Shown here one piece after another: positions 54,350-63,290 of a DNA stretch of 64,000 bases. Numbering within the stretch: the stretch's first letter is position 1; each line of letters starts with the position of its first letter. The notes under the pieces are model-generated. The model worked only from the letters and a program-made list of their open reading frames with translations. It had not been told where the DNA came from and did not search any database. The translations under genes and the position numbers were made by a program. The DNA is from Geobacter sp. (GTDB taxonomy: Bacteria; Desulfobacterota; Desulfuromonadia; Geobacterales; Pseudopelobacteraceae), in assembly GCA_003574895.1 (NCBI GenBank), contig PJFB01000004.1, positions 186,001 through 250,000 on the forward strand, written 5' to 3'.

Positions 54350-55057
54350 GTGCTCAGTTACCATTTCGACTGGTCCATAATCCTGTCGGGCAAATACTTC
54401 GACTGGCTGGTGTCCGGGGTCAAGGTCACCCTGCAGCTTTCTGCCGCGGGCATTGTCCTCTCCTTCCTGCTGGGGCTGATCGTGGCCATCATGCGCATGA
54501 GCGCCTTCAAGCCCTTCCGCTGGCTGGCATGCATCTTCCTGGAGTTCACCCGCAACACGCCGCTCCTGGTGCAGATCTTCTTCTGGTATTTCGGTTCCTA
54601 CAAGCTGCTTCCCGAAGCAGTAAACGACTGGCTCTTGACGCAGAACTTCGAATTTGCCGCCGGACTGATCGCCCTGACCATCTACACTTCAGCCTTTATC
54701 GCCGAGGACATCCGGTCCGGAGTGCTCTCCATACCAAAAGAGCAGATGGAGGCGGCCCGCAGTGCCGGGTTCTCGTATCTGCGCTCCATGCAGTACATCA
54801 TCCTGCCCCAGGCGATCCGCATCACGGTGCCGCCGCTGGTCAACCAGTTTCTGAACCTGGCCAAGAACTCATCCCTGACCATGACCATCGGCGTCATGGA
54901 ACTGACCTATCAGGCACGACAGGTGGAAAGCTACACCTTCAAGGGCTTCGAGGCATTCACCGCGGCCACCCTGGTATACCTGGCACTCTCGTTCATCATC
55001 ACCTTCCTGATGCACCAGTACAACGAGCGGATCCTCAAGATCCACATGGCGGCCTGA
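54350..55057 (+). CDS. Amino acid ABC transporter permease (first)
   Basis: A 235-residue inner-membrane permease of the HisM/GltJ type. It has about five transmembrane segments and the conserved EAA loop EQMEAARSAGFSYLRSMQYI, with LEFTRNTPLLVQIFFWYF upstream. Starts at a GTG seven bases after GAGGG; the frame is open further upstream but has no family similarity. It pairs with the next gene to form the membrane channel. Confidence 0.93.
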   Translation: MLSYHFDWSIILSGKYFDWLVSGVKVTLQLSAAGIVLSFLLGLIVAIMRMSAFKPFRWLACIFLEFTRNTPLLVQIFFWYFGSYKLLPEAVNDWLLTQNFEFAAGLIALTIYTSAFIAEDIRSGVLSIPKEQMEAARSAGFSYLRSMQYIILPQAIRITVPPLVNQFLNLAKNSSLTMTIGVMELTYQARQVESYTFKGFEAFTAATLVYLALSFIITFLMHQYNERILKIHMAA

Positions 55058-55058
55058 G

Positions 55059-55757
55059 ATGAGCATCCTTTCCAACTTCCAGGTCATTGCGGACAATTTC
55101 ACCTACTTCATGATCGGCCGCTACCCCCACGGCCCCCTGGGAGGGGTCGGCCTGACCATCTACCTGGCAGTGACCTCCTGCATCCTCTCGTTTTTCGGGG
55201 GTCTGCTGCTGGGCCTGCTGAGCGTCTCCAGACACCGGTGGATCAGCCTGCCGAGCATGGCATTCATAAACATCATTCGCGGCATGCCGCTGCTGATGGT
55301 GATCTTCTGGATGTACTTCCTGCTGCCGGCCATCTTCGGCACATTCCCCGAGGTCCGAACCGTCATCATGGCCCTGACCTTTTTTACCTCGGCCTACATG
55401 TCGCAGATCGTCCGGGCCGGCATCGAAGGCATTCCCAAGGGGCAGATGGAGGCAGCCATCTCAACCGGACTCAAACGCTGGCAGGCCATGCTCTACATCA
55501 TCCTGCCCCAGGGACTGCGCAACATGATCCCTTCCTTTGTCAACCAGTTCGTGTCGCTGATCAAGGACACCTCCCTGGCCTTTATCGTGGGGGTATCCGA
55601 ACTGACCCATGTCGGCACCCAGATCAACAACCGCACCATGGCCTATCCCACGGAAATCTTCATCTTCATTGCCGTTGTCTACTTTATCCTCTGTTTCGCC
55701 TTCACATCCCTCTCCCGCTGGCTGGAAGGACGTCTGGCCTGGCGCAAGGCAATTTGA
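55059..55757 (+). CDS. Amino acid ABC transporter permease (second)
   Basis: A 232-residue permease, five or so transmembrane segments, with INIIRGMPLLMVIFWMYF and the EAA loop KGQMEAAISTGLKRWQAMLY. It begins one base after the previous stop codon. Together with the ATPase and binding protein this forms a complete polar amino acid importer. Confidence 0.94.
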   Translation: MSILSNFQVIADNFTYFMIGRYPHGPLGGVGLTIYLAVTSCILSFFGGLLLGLLSVSRHRWISLPSMAFINIIRGMPLLMVIFWMYFLLPAIFGTFPEVRTVIMALTFFTSAYMSQIVRAGIEGIPKGQMEAAISTGLKRWQAMLYIILPQGLRNMIPSFVNQFVSLIKDTSLAFIVGVSELTHVGTQINNRTMAYPTEIFIFIAVVYFILCFAFTSLSRWLEGRLAWRKAI

Positions 55758-55821
55758 TAAAATACCGCTGTTACGTTTTTATAGCCTGTTTGTTTTGGGG
55801 GGAGAAAGATTGGTGGGGGGA

Positions 55822-57585
55822 TCAGGCCTTGCCATCCAGCAGCTTCCGCACGACCCGGAGAAATTCCTCTGGAACGAGGGGCTTGGAGACAAAAGGACAA
55901 TTTTCGGGGATGCCGGTACGGTCCAGGACATCAAAGGTATAGCCGCTGGTAAACAGCACCCGCAACCGCGGATTTAACTTGATCAGAGCTTCATATAGCT
56001 GCTTGCCGTTCATGTGCGGCATGATGACATCGATGATTGCCAGATCGAAGTTGCCGCCCTGGCCGTGGAAAAGCTCGATGGCATCTGCACCGCTCCGGGA
56101 TGTGACCACATGATAACCACACTCTTCCAGCATTGCCTCGTTGGCCAGCAGCACCTGTTCATCGTCCTCCACCAGCAAGATGGTCTCGCCCCCATGACTG
56201 CCGTTCACGCTGGGTTGGGTACCCGCATCAGGCACTTTTTCGGCAAGCGGGAGATAGATCATGAAACGGCTGCCACCGCCAACCTCGCTCTTCACGGCAA
56301 TCCAGCCATTGTGCTGCCTGATGATGCCGTAGGCCATGGAAAGCCCTAAGCCAGTGCCCTTACCCACATCCTTGGTGGTGAAAAAGGGTTCGAAGATCCG
56401 TTCCTGTTCCTGCGAGGCCATGCCTATCCCGGTATCGGCCAAAGTCAAAACTGCGTGCCAGCCCGCAACCGCTCCCCCATCATCAAGCAGTTGCCTGTCC
56501 AGATAGGTCCGGCCGGTTGATATTGTAAGGCTGCCCCCCTTGGGCATGGCATCGCGGGCGTTGCTAACGATATTCATTACTACCTGTTCGATCTGTCCCC
56601 GGTCCGCCATGATGATCAACTCACCCTCAGACAGGTCCGTAATCAGCTCCACATCCTCGCCGATTATCCGCTCCAGAAAACTGTGCATCTGAATGATCAG
56701 TTCATTGAGGCTGAATGGACGGGGAGCTATCTGCTGTTTTCTGCTGAAGGCCAGCAGACTGCTGGTAAGCTTGGCAGCCCTTTGGGCCGAGTTCAGTACC
56801 TGGTCTATCAGAGTCAAGGCCCGCTCCCGGTCGCCCAGCTTGCTGCGCAGCATCTCGGTACAGGTCATGATGACAGTGAGAATGTTGTTGAAGTCGTGGG
56901 CAACGCCGCCCGCCAATGTCCCGATGGATTCCATCTTCTGGGAATGCCGCAACTGGGACTCCAGGTTACGGTGCTTCGTCATGTCGAGCCCAAGGCTGGC
57001 AACGCCAGCCACAACACCATTGACATCAAACAGCAGCGTATTGTCCCATACAATCAGGCAATCGGTGCCGGCACGGGTAATTATGGTGTTCTCGTTATGA
57101 TAGGGCAGATCGCCGCTGTTTATCCCATCCCGAAACATGACCAGCAACCGTTCTCTTATGTCTGGTGCAATGAATATCTCGAACCAGCTCTTACCCAATA
57201 TTTCCTCGCGCGTCCAACCGGTCAATTCCAAAAGGAAATCGTTGCAAAAGGTAATTTCCCCATTGGTATCAAGCATGACGGCGATCATATGGACCCGCTC
57301 CATGAGCTCCCTGAAGCGGCGTTCAGATTCGCGAAGCGTTTCATTGACAACATTCAGCCGGGTTACATAGCGTTGGATGAATGTGAACAGTATGACCGCG
57401 GTTACCAGAATGAAGCCCCAGCCCTTGACAATAGCAATCCTTGCCATGAGTTGCGAATCTTTCACCATGAATTCCAACAGAGTGTCGGAAAACAGTATCC
57501 ACAAGCCGCCGGCAAGGGCATAAATGACCACAATTTTGCCGGGTATCATACGTGGATAGTGATTTTCATCTCTGACTGGAGGCAT
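55822..57585 (-). CDS. Hybrid sensor histidine kinase with PAS and C-terminal receiver
   Basis: A 587-residue inner-membrane kinase. Two transmembrane segments (about 15-40 and 50-74), a PAS domain (about 95-205, ITFCNDFLLELTGWTREEIL), a HisKA dimerisation helix with the phosphorylated His in GGVAHDFNNILTVI, an ATPase with NIVSNARDAMPKG, LADTGIGMASQEQ and GKGTGLGLSMAYGII, and a C-terminal receiver with ILLVEDDEQVLLANE, the Asp in AIIDVIMPHMNG and FVSKPLVPEEFL. It has no neighbouring partner gene. AGGTTTAT precedes the ATG. Confidence 0.94.
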   Translation of the reverse strand: MPPVRDENHYPRMIPGKIVVIYALAGGLWILFSDTLLEFMVKDSQLMARIAIVKGWGFILVTAVILFTFIQRYVTRLNVVNETLRESERRFRELMERVHMIAVMLDTNGEITFCNDFLLELTGWTREEILGKSWFEIFIAPDIRERLLVMFRDGINSGDLPYHNENTIITRAGTDCLIVWDNTLLFDVNGVVAGVASLGLDMTKHRNLESQLRHSQKMESIGTLAGGVAHDFNNILTVIMTCTEMLRSKLGDRERALTLIDQVLNSAQRAAKLTSSLLAFSRKQQIAPRPFSLNELIIQMHSFLERIIGEDVELITDLSEGELIIMADRGQIEQVVMNIVSNARDAMPKGGSLTISTGRTYLDRQLLDDGGAVAGWHAVLTLADTGIGMASQEQERIFEPFFTTKDVGKGTGLGLSMAYGIIRQHNGWIAVKSEVGGGSRFMIYLPLAEKVPDAGTQPSVNGSHGGETILLVEDDEQVLLANEAMLEECGYHVVTSRSGADAIELFHGQGGNFDLAIIDVIMPHMNGKQLYEALIKLNPRLRVLFTSGYTFDVLDRTGIPENCPFVSKPLVPEEFLRVVRKLLDGKA

Positions 57586-57899
57586 ATAAACCTATTTTCA
57601 AATCAGGGTATTATCAAACCAAGCTGGCACGCTTCCAACTGCAAACGCCGATGAGGAACTGCCGGTTTCCAATGCTGAAAAGAGAGATTTTATATCCCGG
57701 CAGTTCGGCACATTGCGACAACCTAGTGATCTTTATATACAAAACCATAGAATATGCAACCAAAGGTTTTAATCAGTGAAAATTAGCAGAGACAACAGTC
57801 GTTGTTTCACTTCTTGCGTCAAATCTGGTAACGTTGCATGAATTTCGGTAAAATTAACTGTATTTGCCAAGAAATCCTTGGCCTGCTTGCGGAGTCATG
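57586..57899. other. 314-bp divergent intergenic region between the kinase and the MsbA-like gene
   Basis: AT-rich. It holds an inverted repeat AACTGCCGG (57657-57665) with CCGGCAGTT (57697-57705), a spacing fitting an operator or a hairpin with a 31-base loop, and one plausible promoter toward the exporter. No coding ORF is supported. Confidence 0.5.
57713..57741 (+). promoter_or_regulatory. Possible promoter of the MsbA-like exporter gene
   Basis: TTGCGA (57713-57718), 17 bases, TATACA (57736-57741), just downstream of the inverted repeat and about 160 bases before the start. Confidence 0.4.
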
Positions 57900-59732
57900 A
57901 TGCATCGTGGTGGTATCTATGAAGAGGAGATAGCCGGCAAAGCCTATGACGCCAGAATCCTGGCTCGCTTCTCCCGGTATGTTAAGCCGTATCGAGTCGC
58001 CATTGTTGGCGTGCTGTTTCTCATGCCGGTGGTGGCTGCCTGCCGACTGGCACAACCCTGGATCATCAAGCTGGCCATAGACGGGCACATAACCACCGGC
58101 AAACTGGCCGGGCTGGAGAGCATTGCGCTACTCTTCCTGCTGGTGCTGCTCTCCGAATCGCTCTTCTCATACCTTGTGATATATCTGCTCCAGTCGGTCG
58201 GCCAACGGGTCATGTCCGATATACGGGCAGAACTCTACTCCCATGTCATCCATCTGCCGGTTGCCTGGTTCGACCGAACTCCGGTCGGCAGCGTGGTCAC
58301 CCGCTTGACCAGCGATGTCGAGGTGCTGGGCGAGATGTTTGCTTCCGGCATCATAACAATCGTGGGCGACATATTACTGCTGATCGGCATTGTCTCGGTC
58401 ATGCTCTGGATGAACCCGAAACTGTCGCTGGTGACCTTTTCGGTGCTCCCCGTGCTACTCTATGTGGCCTGGGCCTTCCGCCGCAGGATGCGCCAATCGT
58501 TCCGCGAGGTGCGGGCACGCCTGGGCCGGCTCAACTCATTTCTGGCGGAATGCATCGGCGGCATGGCCATCGTCCAGGCCTTCAACCGCCAGAGAGATGA
58601 AGAGCAACGGTTCAGGACACTGAACGCCTCGTATCGCGATGCCAACATGCCGGTCATTTTCTGGGACGCGTCGCTCTATGCCATTGTGGAGGCGATCTCA
58701 TCCGTGGCAATTGCCCTCTTGATCTGGTACGGCGGTGGCGAAATCATCAAAGGGGCATTGACCTTTGGCGTTCTGGTGGCGTTTATCCAGTACATCGAAA
58801 AATTCTTCACCCCCATTCGGGACCTCTCGGCCAAATATTCCGTCATGCAGGGAGCCATGGCAGCCCTTGAGCGGATCTATGCGTTGTTGGATACGCCGGG
58901 GAGCCAAATCGCCCCCTTGACAGGGGATAGTGGGGGTGAAGCCGAGCTTGCCACCGGCGACTCCAGACTTCACCACCCCCCTGGCCCCTTTAGACGGGAA
59001 ACTCCGCCACTCATCGAACTCCGCGACATCTCCTTCGCATACCGCGACGGTGAAAATGCCCTGGAAAACTTCAACCTCATTGTCCGGCGCGGTGAACGGG
59101 TAGCACTGGTGGGCGAGAGTGGCGGCGGCAAGACCACCATCACCAGATTGTTGACCCGACTCTACGAGATCGATTCTGGCCAGATCCTCATCGATGGGGT
59201 TGATGTTCTCCGCATACCCATACCGGACCTGCGCAGACGTATCGGCATTGTACTGCAGGACCCCTGTCTTTTTGCCGGCAGCATCGAATTCAATATCTGC
59301 CTGGGGGATGGGAAAGCCCGTGAGCGAGTGCTCGAAGCTGCGGAAATCGTAGGAGCCAAACGCTTTATCGAAAAACTTCCGGCAGGCTACCAGGAGGAGA
59401 TCGGAGAGCGGGGCGGCAATCTTTCGGTAGGCGAAAAGCAGCTGATCTCCTTTGCCCGGGCAGTGGCATTCAACCCGGAGATCCTGGTATTGGACGAAGC
59501 GACCGCCAGTGTGGATTCCGCATCGGAGCAGATGATCCAGGAGGGGCTCAAAGGGCTCATGCAGGGGCGCACCTCGCTGGTCATTGCCCATCGGCTGTCC
59601 ACCATCCAGGACGCGGACCGGATCGTGGTCGTGCATCGCGGCCGCAAGATGGAAGAGGGGAACCATCAGGAGTTGATCCAGGCGCAAGGCATATATTACC
59701 GCTTGCACCAGCTCCAGTTCGGCAGCACATGA
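57900..59732 (+). CDS. ABC transporter, fused membrane and ATPase domains (MsbA-like)
   Basis: A 610-residue half-transporter exporter. Six transmembrane segments fill residues 20-310. The ATPase has Walker A ALVGESGGGKTTITRLLT, Q-loop VLQDPCLF, signature NLSVGEKQLISFARA, Walker B ILVLDEATASVDSAS and H-loop VIAHRLSTIQDADR. MsbA/multidrug-type exporters move lipids or drugs outward; the substrate here is unknown. The linker between the two domains (about 335-375) is unusually rich in Gly, Pro and Thr and is encoded by a palindromic GC-rich stretch that looks inserted. GGAG precedes the ATG at 57900 by five bases; another ATG abuts it. Confidence 0.93.
   Translation: MHRGGIYEEEIAGKAYDARILARFSRYVKPYRVAIVGVLFLMPVVAACRLAQPWIIKLAIDGHITTGKLAGLESIALLFLLVLLSESLFSYLVIYLLQSVGQRVMSDIRAELYSHVIHLPVAWFDRTPVGSVVTRLTSDVEVLGEMFASGIITIVGDILLLIGIVSVMLWMNPKLSLVTFSVLPVLLYVAWAFRRRMRQSFREVRARLGRLNSFLAECIGGMAIVQAFNRQRDEEQRFRTLNASYRDANMPVIFWDASLYAIVEAISSVAIALLIWYGGGEIIKGALTFGVLVAFIQYIEKFFTPIRDLSAKYSVMQGAMAALERIYALLDTPGSQIAPLTGDSGGEAELATGDSRLHHPPGPFRRETPPLIELRDISFAYRDGENALENFNLIVRRGERVALVGESGGGKTTITRLLTRLYEIDSGQILIDGVDVLRIPIPDLRRRIGIVLQDPCLFAGSIEFNICLGDGKARERVLEAAEIVGAKRFIEKLPAGYQEEIGERGGNLSVGEKQLISFARAVAFNPEILVLDEATASVDSASEQMIQEGLKGLMQGRTSLVIAHRLSTIQDADRIVVVHRGRKMEEGNHQELIQAQGIYYRLHQLQFGST
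58922..58990 (+). repeat. GC-rich palindrome inside the exporter gene
   Basis: AGGGGATAGTGGGGGTGAAG (58922-58941) and its inverted partner CTTCACCACCCCCCTGG (from 58968) lie in the domain linker. The look is that of a dispersed intergenic palindrome that has been kept in frame. Confidence 0.55.
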
Positions 59733-59972
59733 AGCTGTATACATCAATAAGCTCCACCCGATGTTGCATAACAGAATCGAAACTGATACGGTTACTTATT
59801 TCCAGATGAAAACTACTTAACACCAATTTCAAATCAAAGGTAACACGGTAGCGAGGATTGGGGCGCCAAAAGCATACAAATCGGTATGTGGAGGAGCCGT
59901 AGACGAGCCGACGCAGATGGCGCTTTGATTTGGAATTGGAATAAGATCATCAAAATCCGACTGGAGAAAACC

Positions 59973-60716
59973 ATGTGCACCACATGCGGCTGCAGCCCCG
60001 ACGAACAACACCGGCACAACCATCACCATGGCCCTGATGACCACCATCACCATGAGCATGGGAAACGGACTGTCATCACAATCGAAGAAGATATCCTTGC
60101 CAAAAACAATCGACTGGCATCCTTTAACCGGGCCCTGTTCAAAGACAAGGGTATTTTCGTCCTCAACCTGGTCAGCTCTCCAGGTTCGGGCAAGACGACC
60201 TTGCTGGAGAGAACCTTGCGCGACGTGGGAGATAAATTCCGCTTCGCGGTTATCGAAGGGGATCAGCAGACCGACAACGACGCCCAGCGCATTGCAGCTA
60301 CCGGCGTGCCGGTCCGCCAGATCAACACCGGCAGCGGCTGCCACCTGGATGCGCACATGGTCATGCACGGCACCGATGGCTTCGATCTGGACAATCTCGA
60401 CATCATGCTGATCGAGAATGTGGGGAATCTGGTTTGCCCGGCCTCCTTTGACCTGGGCGAACACCACAAGGTGGTTGTGCTCTCCGTCACCGAGGGCGAG
60501 GATAAACCGCTCAAGTATCCACAGATGTTCCACAACTCCACGGTCATGCTGCTCAACAAGACCGATCTTCTGCCCCACCTGGATTTCGATGTGGCAAAAT
60601 GCAAGGAATATGCACAACGCGTGAGTCCGGGCATCACCATTTTAGAAGTATCTGCGCGCACCGGCGAAGGAATGGACCAGTGGTATCAGTGGCTGGATGC
60701 AGGAGTAAAAAAATAG
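59973..60716 (+). CDS. hypB: Hydrogenase nickel-incorporation GTPase HypB
   Basis: GTPase that loads nickel into [NiFe]-hydrogenase. The 247-residue product has the N-terminal nickel-binding CTTCGC motif, then a His-rich stretch (HRHNHHHGPDDHHHHEHG) that probably stores metal, and the G domain with LVSSPGSGKTTLLERT, EGDQQTDNDAQRI, NTGSGCHLDAHM, IENVGNLVCPA and LLNKTDLL. GGAG lies before the ATG at 59973. First of hypB-hypF-hypC-hypD. Confidence 0.97.
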   Translation: MCTTCGCSPDEQHRHNHHHGPDDHHHHEHGKRTVITIEEDILAKNNRLASFNRALFKDKGIFVLNLVSSPGSGKTTLLERTLRDVGDKFRFAVIEGDQQTDNDAQRIAATGVPVRQINTGSGCHLDAHMVMHGTDGFDLDNLDIMLIENVGNLVCPASFDLGEHHKVVVLSVTEGEDKPLKYPQMFHNSTVMLLNKTDLLPHLDFDVAKCKEYAQRVSPGITILEVSARTGEGMDQWYQWLDAGVKK

Positions 60717-63058
60717 TAATCCGCAGCAGATTCCTGATCAACGGCATCGTGCAGGGGGTTGGCTTTCGCCCCTTTGTCTACCGGCTGGCCAGGGGGCTCG
60801 ACTTGACCGGCTGGGTGCGCAACACACCGGCCGGCGTTGAAGCCGAGGTCCAGGGTCTGCCCGGGTCAATGGCCTCCTTCAGACAGTCGATCAAAGCCGA
60901 GTCGCCACCTCTGGCAGCCATCAGTGCCATCTCGGAGCAGGAAATCCCGCCCCTAGATGACCGCGAATTCATCATACTCCCCAGCGCAGGTGGCAAACCC
61001 GCCATTCAGATAGCCCCTGACTCGGCCTTGTGTGCAGAATGCCTGCAAGAGCTTTTTGATCCCGCGGACAGGCGCTACCGTTACCCCTTCATCAACTGCA
61101 CCAATTGCGGCCCCCGCTACAGTATCATCACCGGCATCCCCTACGACCGCCCCAAGACCACCATGGCCGGTTTTCCCATGTGCCCGGACTGCCTGCAGGA
61201 ATACCGGGACCCGGAAAATCGGCGTTTCCACGCCCAGCCCAATGCCTGCCCGGTCTGCGGGCCTCGGGTCCAACTGACCGACAATGCCGGAACCCCCTTG
61301 GCCGAACAGGACAAGGCGCTTCTCCGTACCGTGGACCTGCTGAAGAGTGGGGCCATTGTCGCCATCAAGGGGATTGGCGGCTACCATCTGGCGGTTGACG
61401 CCTGCAATGACGATGCGGTTGGGCGTTTACGAAAACTCAAGAAACGTGACGAAAAACCTTTTGCCGTCATGGCGCCTGACCTGGCAACCGCCCAAAAACT
61501 GACCATACTGACCGATATGGAGAAACGTTTACTGACCGGGCCGGAAAGCCCGATCGTAATCGTCCGCAAAGCCAATGACTGCCCGGTTTCGCCACTGGTA
61601 GCACCAGACAACGGCTGGCTCGGCCTGATGCTCCCGTATACCCCGATCCATCACCTGCTCCTGAACAACAACTTCGAGGCCCTGGTTATGACCAGCGCCA
61701 ACAGTTCCGACGAACCTATCGTTTTTGAGGATGACGATGCCCTGGGAAGACTGGGCAGTATTGCCGATTTTTTCCTTATCCATAACCGCGCCATTCATAT
61801 CCGCTGCGATGACTCGGTCATGCGCGTTTTTCAGGGCAACCCGCTCTTTTACCGCCGTGCACGGGGCTTTGCGCCACGAGCCGTCAAACTCCCCTTCGAA
61901 ATGCCTGCAGTCCTGGCTGTCGGCTCAGAGCTGAAGGGAGCGATCTGTCTGACCAATGGGGATCAGGCCTTTCTCAGCCAGCATATCGGCGATCTGCAGA
62001 ACAACTCCATCTACGACTCTTTCTGTCACACTATCGATCACTTGTCAGCCATTCTGGAGATCAAGCCAGGGGCCATAGCCTGTGATCTTCACCCTGATTA
62101 TCTCTCGTCGGTCCACGCCCAGGACGCAAACCTGCCGCTCATCAAGGTCCAGCATCATCATGCCCACCTTGCCGCCTGCATGGCTGAAAACGGCCTGGAT
62201 GGGGATGTGATCGGCCTGATATTCGACGGCACAGGCTATGGCAGCGATGAAACCGTCTGGGGAGGTGAATTCCTTGTGGGCGGTTATGGCGATTTCAAGC
62301 GGGCCGGACATTTCCGCCCGGCTCCGTTGCCTGGCGGTGATGCCGCCGTACGCGAGCCCTGGCGCATGGCCCTGGCTTATCTTTACCAGGCTTTGGGCGC
62401 ATCAGCCCTTTCCCTTGACCATCCGGTTGCCGCCCACCTCACCGATACTGAGAGGGCACTCTTTGGTGCCATGCTGGAAAAAGGTCTCAACTCGCCGCTC
62501 ACCTCCAGCTGCGGCAGACTGTTCGACGCCGTGGCAGCACTGCTGAATATACGACAAAAGGTGTCGTATGATGGCCAGGCCGCCATAGAGCTGGAGGCGC
62601 TGGCGGAAACAGCAGAGGCTGATGGAGTATATTCTTTTGAGTTAAGCATGTCTCCCCACCCTCTCCCTGAGGACAAGGGTAATGAAAGCCAACTCCTCTT
62701 CAAGGGAAGTGGCAGGGCTGAGTTCGGGTGTAAATTGGATTTCACCCCCATATTCCCCGCCATCCTGGCCGACCAGAAGGCCACCATACCAGCCGCCGTA
62801 ATCGCCCGCCGCTTTCACGCCACGGTTGCAGCGGCCTCGGTTGAGGCCTGTGTACGGATTGCCGCGGAGTGCGGCCTCGACCGCGTTATCCTTTCCGGTG
62901 GTGTTTTTCAGAATCGCCTTTTGAGTGAGATGGTATATACTGGCTTGGCTGAAAGAGGCCTGCGGGTATTCACCCACCGGTTGGTGCCGCCCAACGATGG
63001 CGGCATCGCCCTCGGACAGGCTGCGATTGCAGGATATCAAATGAGGAGAACGAACTGA
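60689..63058 (+). CDS. hypF: [NiFe]-hydrogenase carbamoyl transferase HypF
   Basis: Makes the cyanide ligands of the hydrogenase iron from carbamoyl phosphate, as thiocarbamate on HypE. The acylphosphatase domain comes first (NGIVQGVGFRPFVYRLA), then two zinc fingers (CAECLQELF / CTNCGPR and CPDCLQEY / CPVCGP), a YrdC-like domain (GIGGYHLAVDACND, RKLKKRDEKPFAVMA), and a Kae1-like domain with VQHHHAHLAACMAENG, FDGTGYGSDETVWGGE and LSGGVFQNRLL. The start is unclear. The only canonical option near the family start is a GTG at 60689 inside hypB without a good ribosome site; the AGGAG at 60701 points instead at an ATA at 60713. Confidence 0.95.
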   Translation: MAGCRSKKIVIRSRFLINGIVQGVGFRPFVYRLARGLDLTGWVRNTPAGVEAEVQGLPGSMASFRQSIKAESPPLAAISAISEQEIPPLDDREFIILPSAGGKPAIQIAPDSALCAECLQELFDPADRRYRYPFINCTNCGPRYSIITGIPYDRPKTTMAGFPMCPDCLQEYRDPENRRFHAQPNACPVCGPRVQLTDNAGTPLAEQDKALLRTVDLLKSGAIVAIKGIGGYHLAVDACNDDAVGRLRKLKKRDEKPFAVMAPDLATAQKLTILTDMEKRLLTGPESPIVIVRKANDCPVSPLVAPDNGWLGLMLPYTPIHHLLLNNNFEALVMTSANSSDEPIVFEDDDALGRLGSIADFFLIHNRAIHIRCDDSVMRVFQGNPLFYRRARGFAPRAVKLPFEMPAVLAVGSELKGAICLTNGDQAFLSQHIGDLQNNSIYDSFCHTIDHLSAILEIKPGAIACDLHPDYLSSVHAQDANLPLIKVQHHHAHLAACMAENGLDGDVIGLIFDGTGYGSDETVWGGEFLVGGYGDFKRAGHFRPAPLPGGDAAVREPWRMALAYLYQALGASALSLDHPVAAHLTDTERALFGAMLEKGLNSPLTSSCGRLFDAVAALLNIRQKVSYDGQAAIELEALAETAEADGVYSFELSMSPHPLPEDKGNESQLLFKGSGRAEFGCKLDFTPIFPAILADQKATIPAAVIARRFHATVAAASVEACVRIAAECGLDRVILSGGVFQNRLLSEMVYTGLAERGLRVFTHRLVPPNDGGIALGQAAIAGYQMRRTN

Positions 63059-63059
63059 C

Positions 63060-63290
63060 ATGTGCCTTGGCGTACCAATGAAGATTCTAAGCAAGGACGG
63101 CGACATCATCGTGGCCGAAGTGGACGGAGTGCAAAAAGAGGCGAGTATCATGATCTTGGGCGAAGAGGTCAATGTGGGCGACTATGTCATCGTTCATGCC
63201 GGGTTTGCCATTTCGCGCCTGGACGAAGAATATGCCGAGGAGACCTTGCGCCTGATGAAAGAGGTGTTCTCGCCCGAGGATATGCAATGA
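63060..63290 (+). CDS. hypC: Hydrogenase assembly chaperone HypC
   Basis: A 76-residue protein that carries the iron-ligand precursor with HypD. Starts MCLGVPMKIL with the essential Cys2, and has the small beta-barrel DIIVAEVDGVQKEASIMIL and VGDYVIVHAGFAISRLDE. The ATG is one base after the hypF stop, and its stop overlaps hypD as ATGA. Confidence 0.97.
   Translation: MCLGVPMKILSKDGDIIVAEVDGVQKEASIMILGEEVNVGDYVIVHAGFAISRLDEEYAEETLRLMKEVFSPEDMQ

Noticed and set aside
57620-57650. Sigma-54 promoter (TGGCACG) upstream of the MsbA-like gene
   Set aside because: The GC of the -12 element is three bases too far from the GG of the -24 element.
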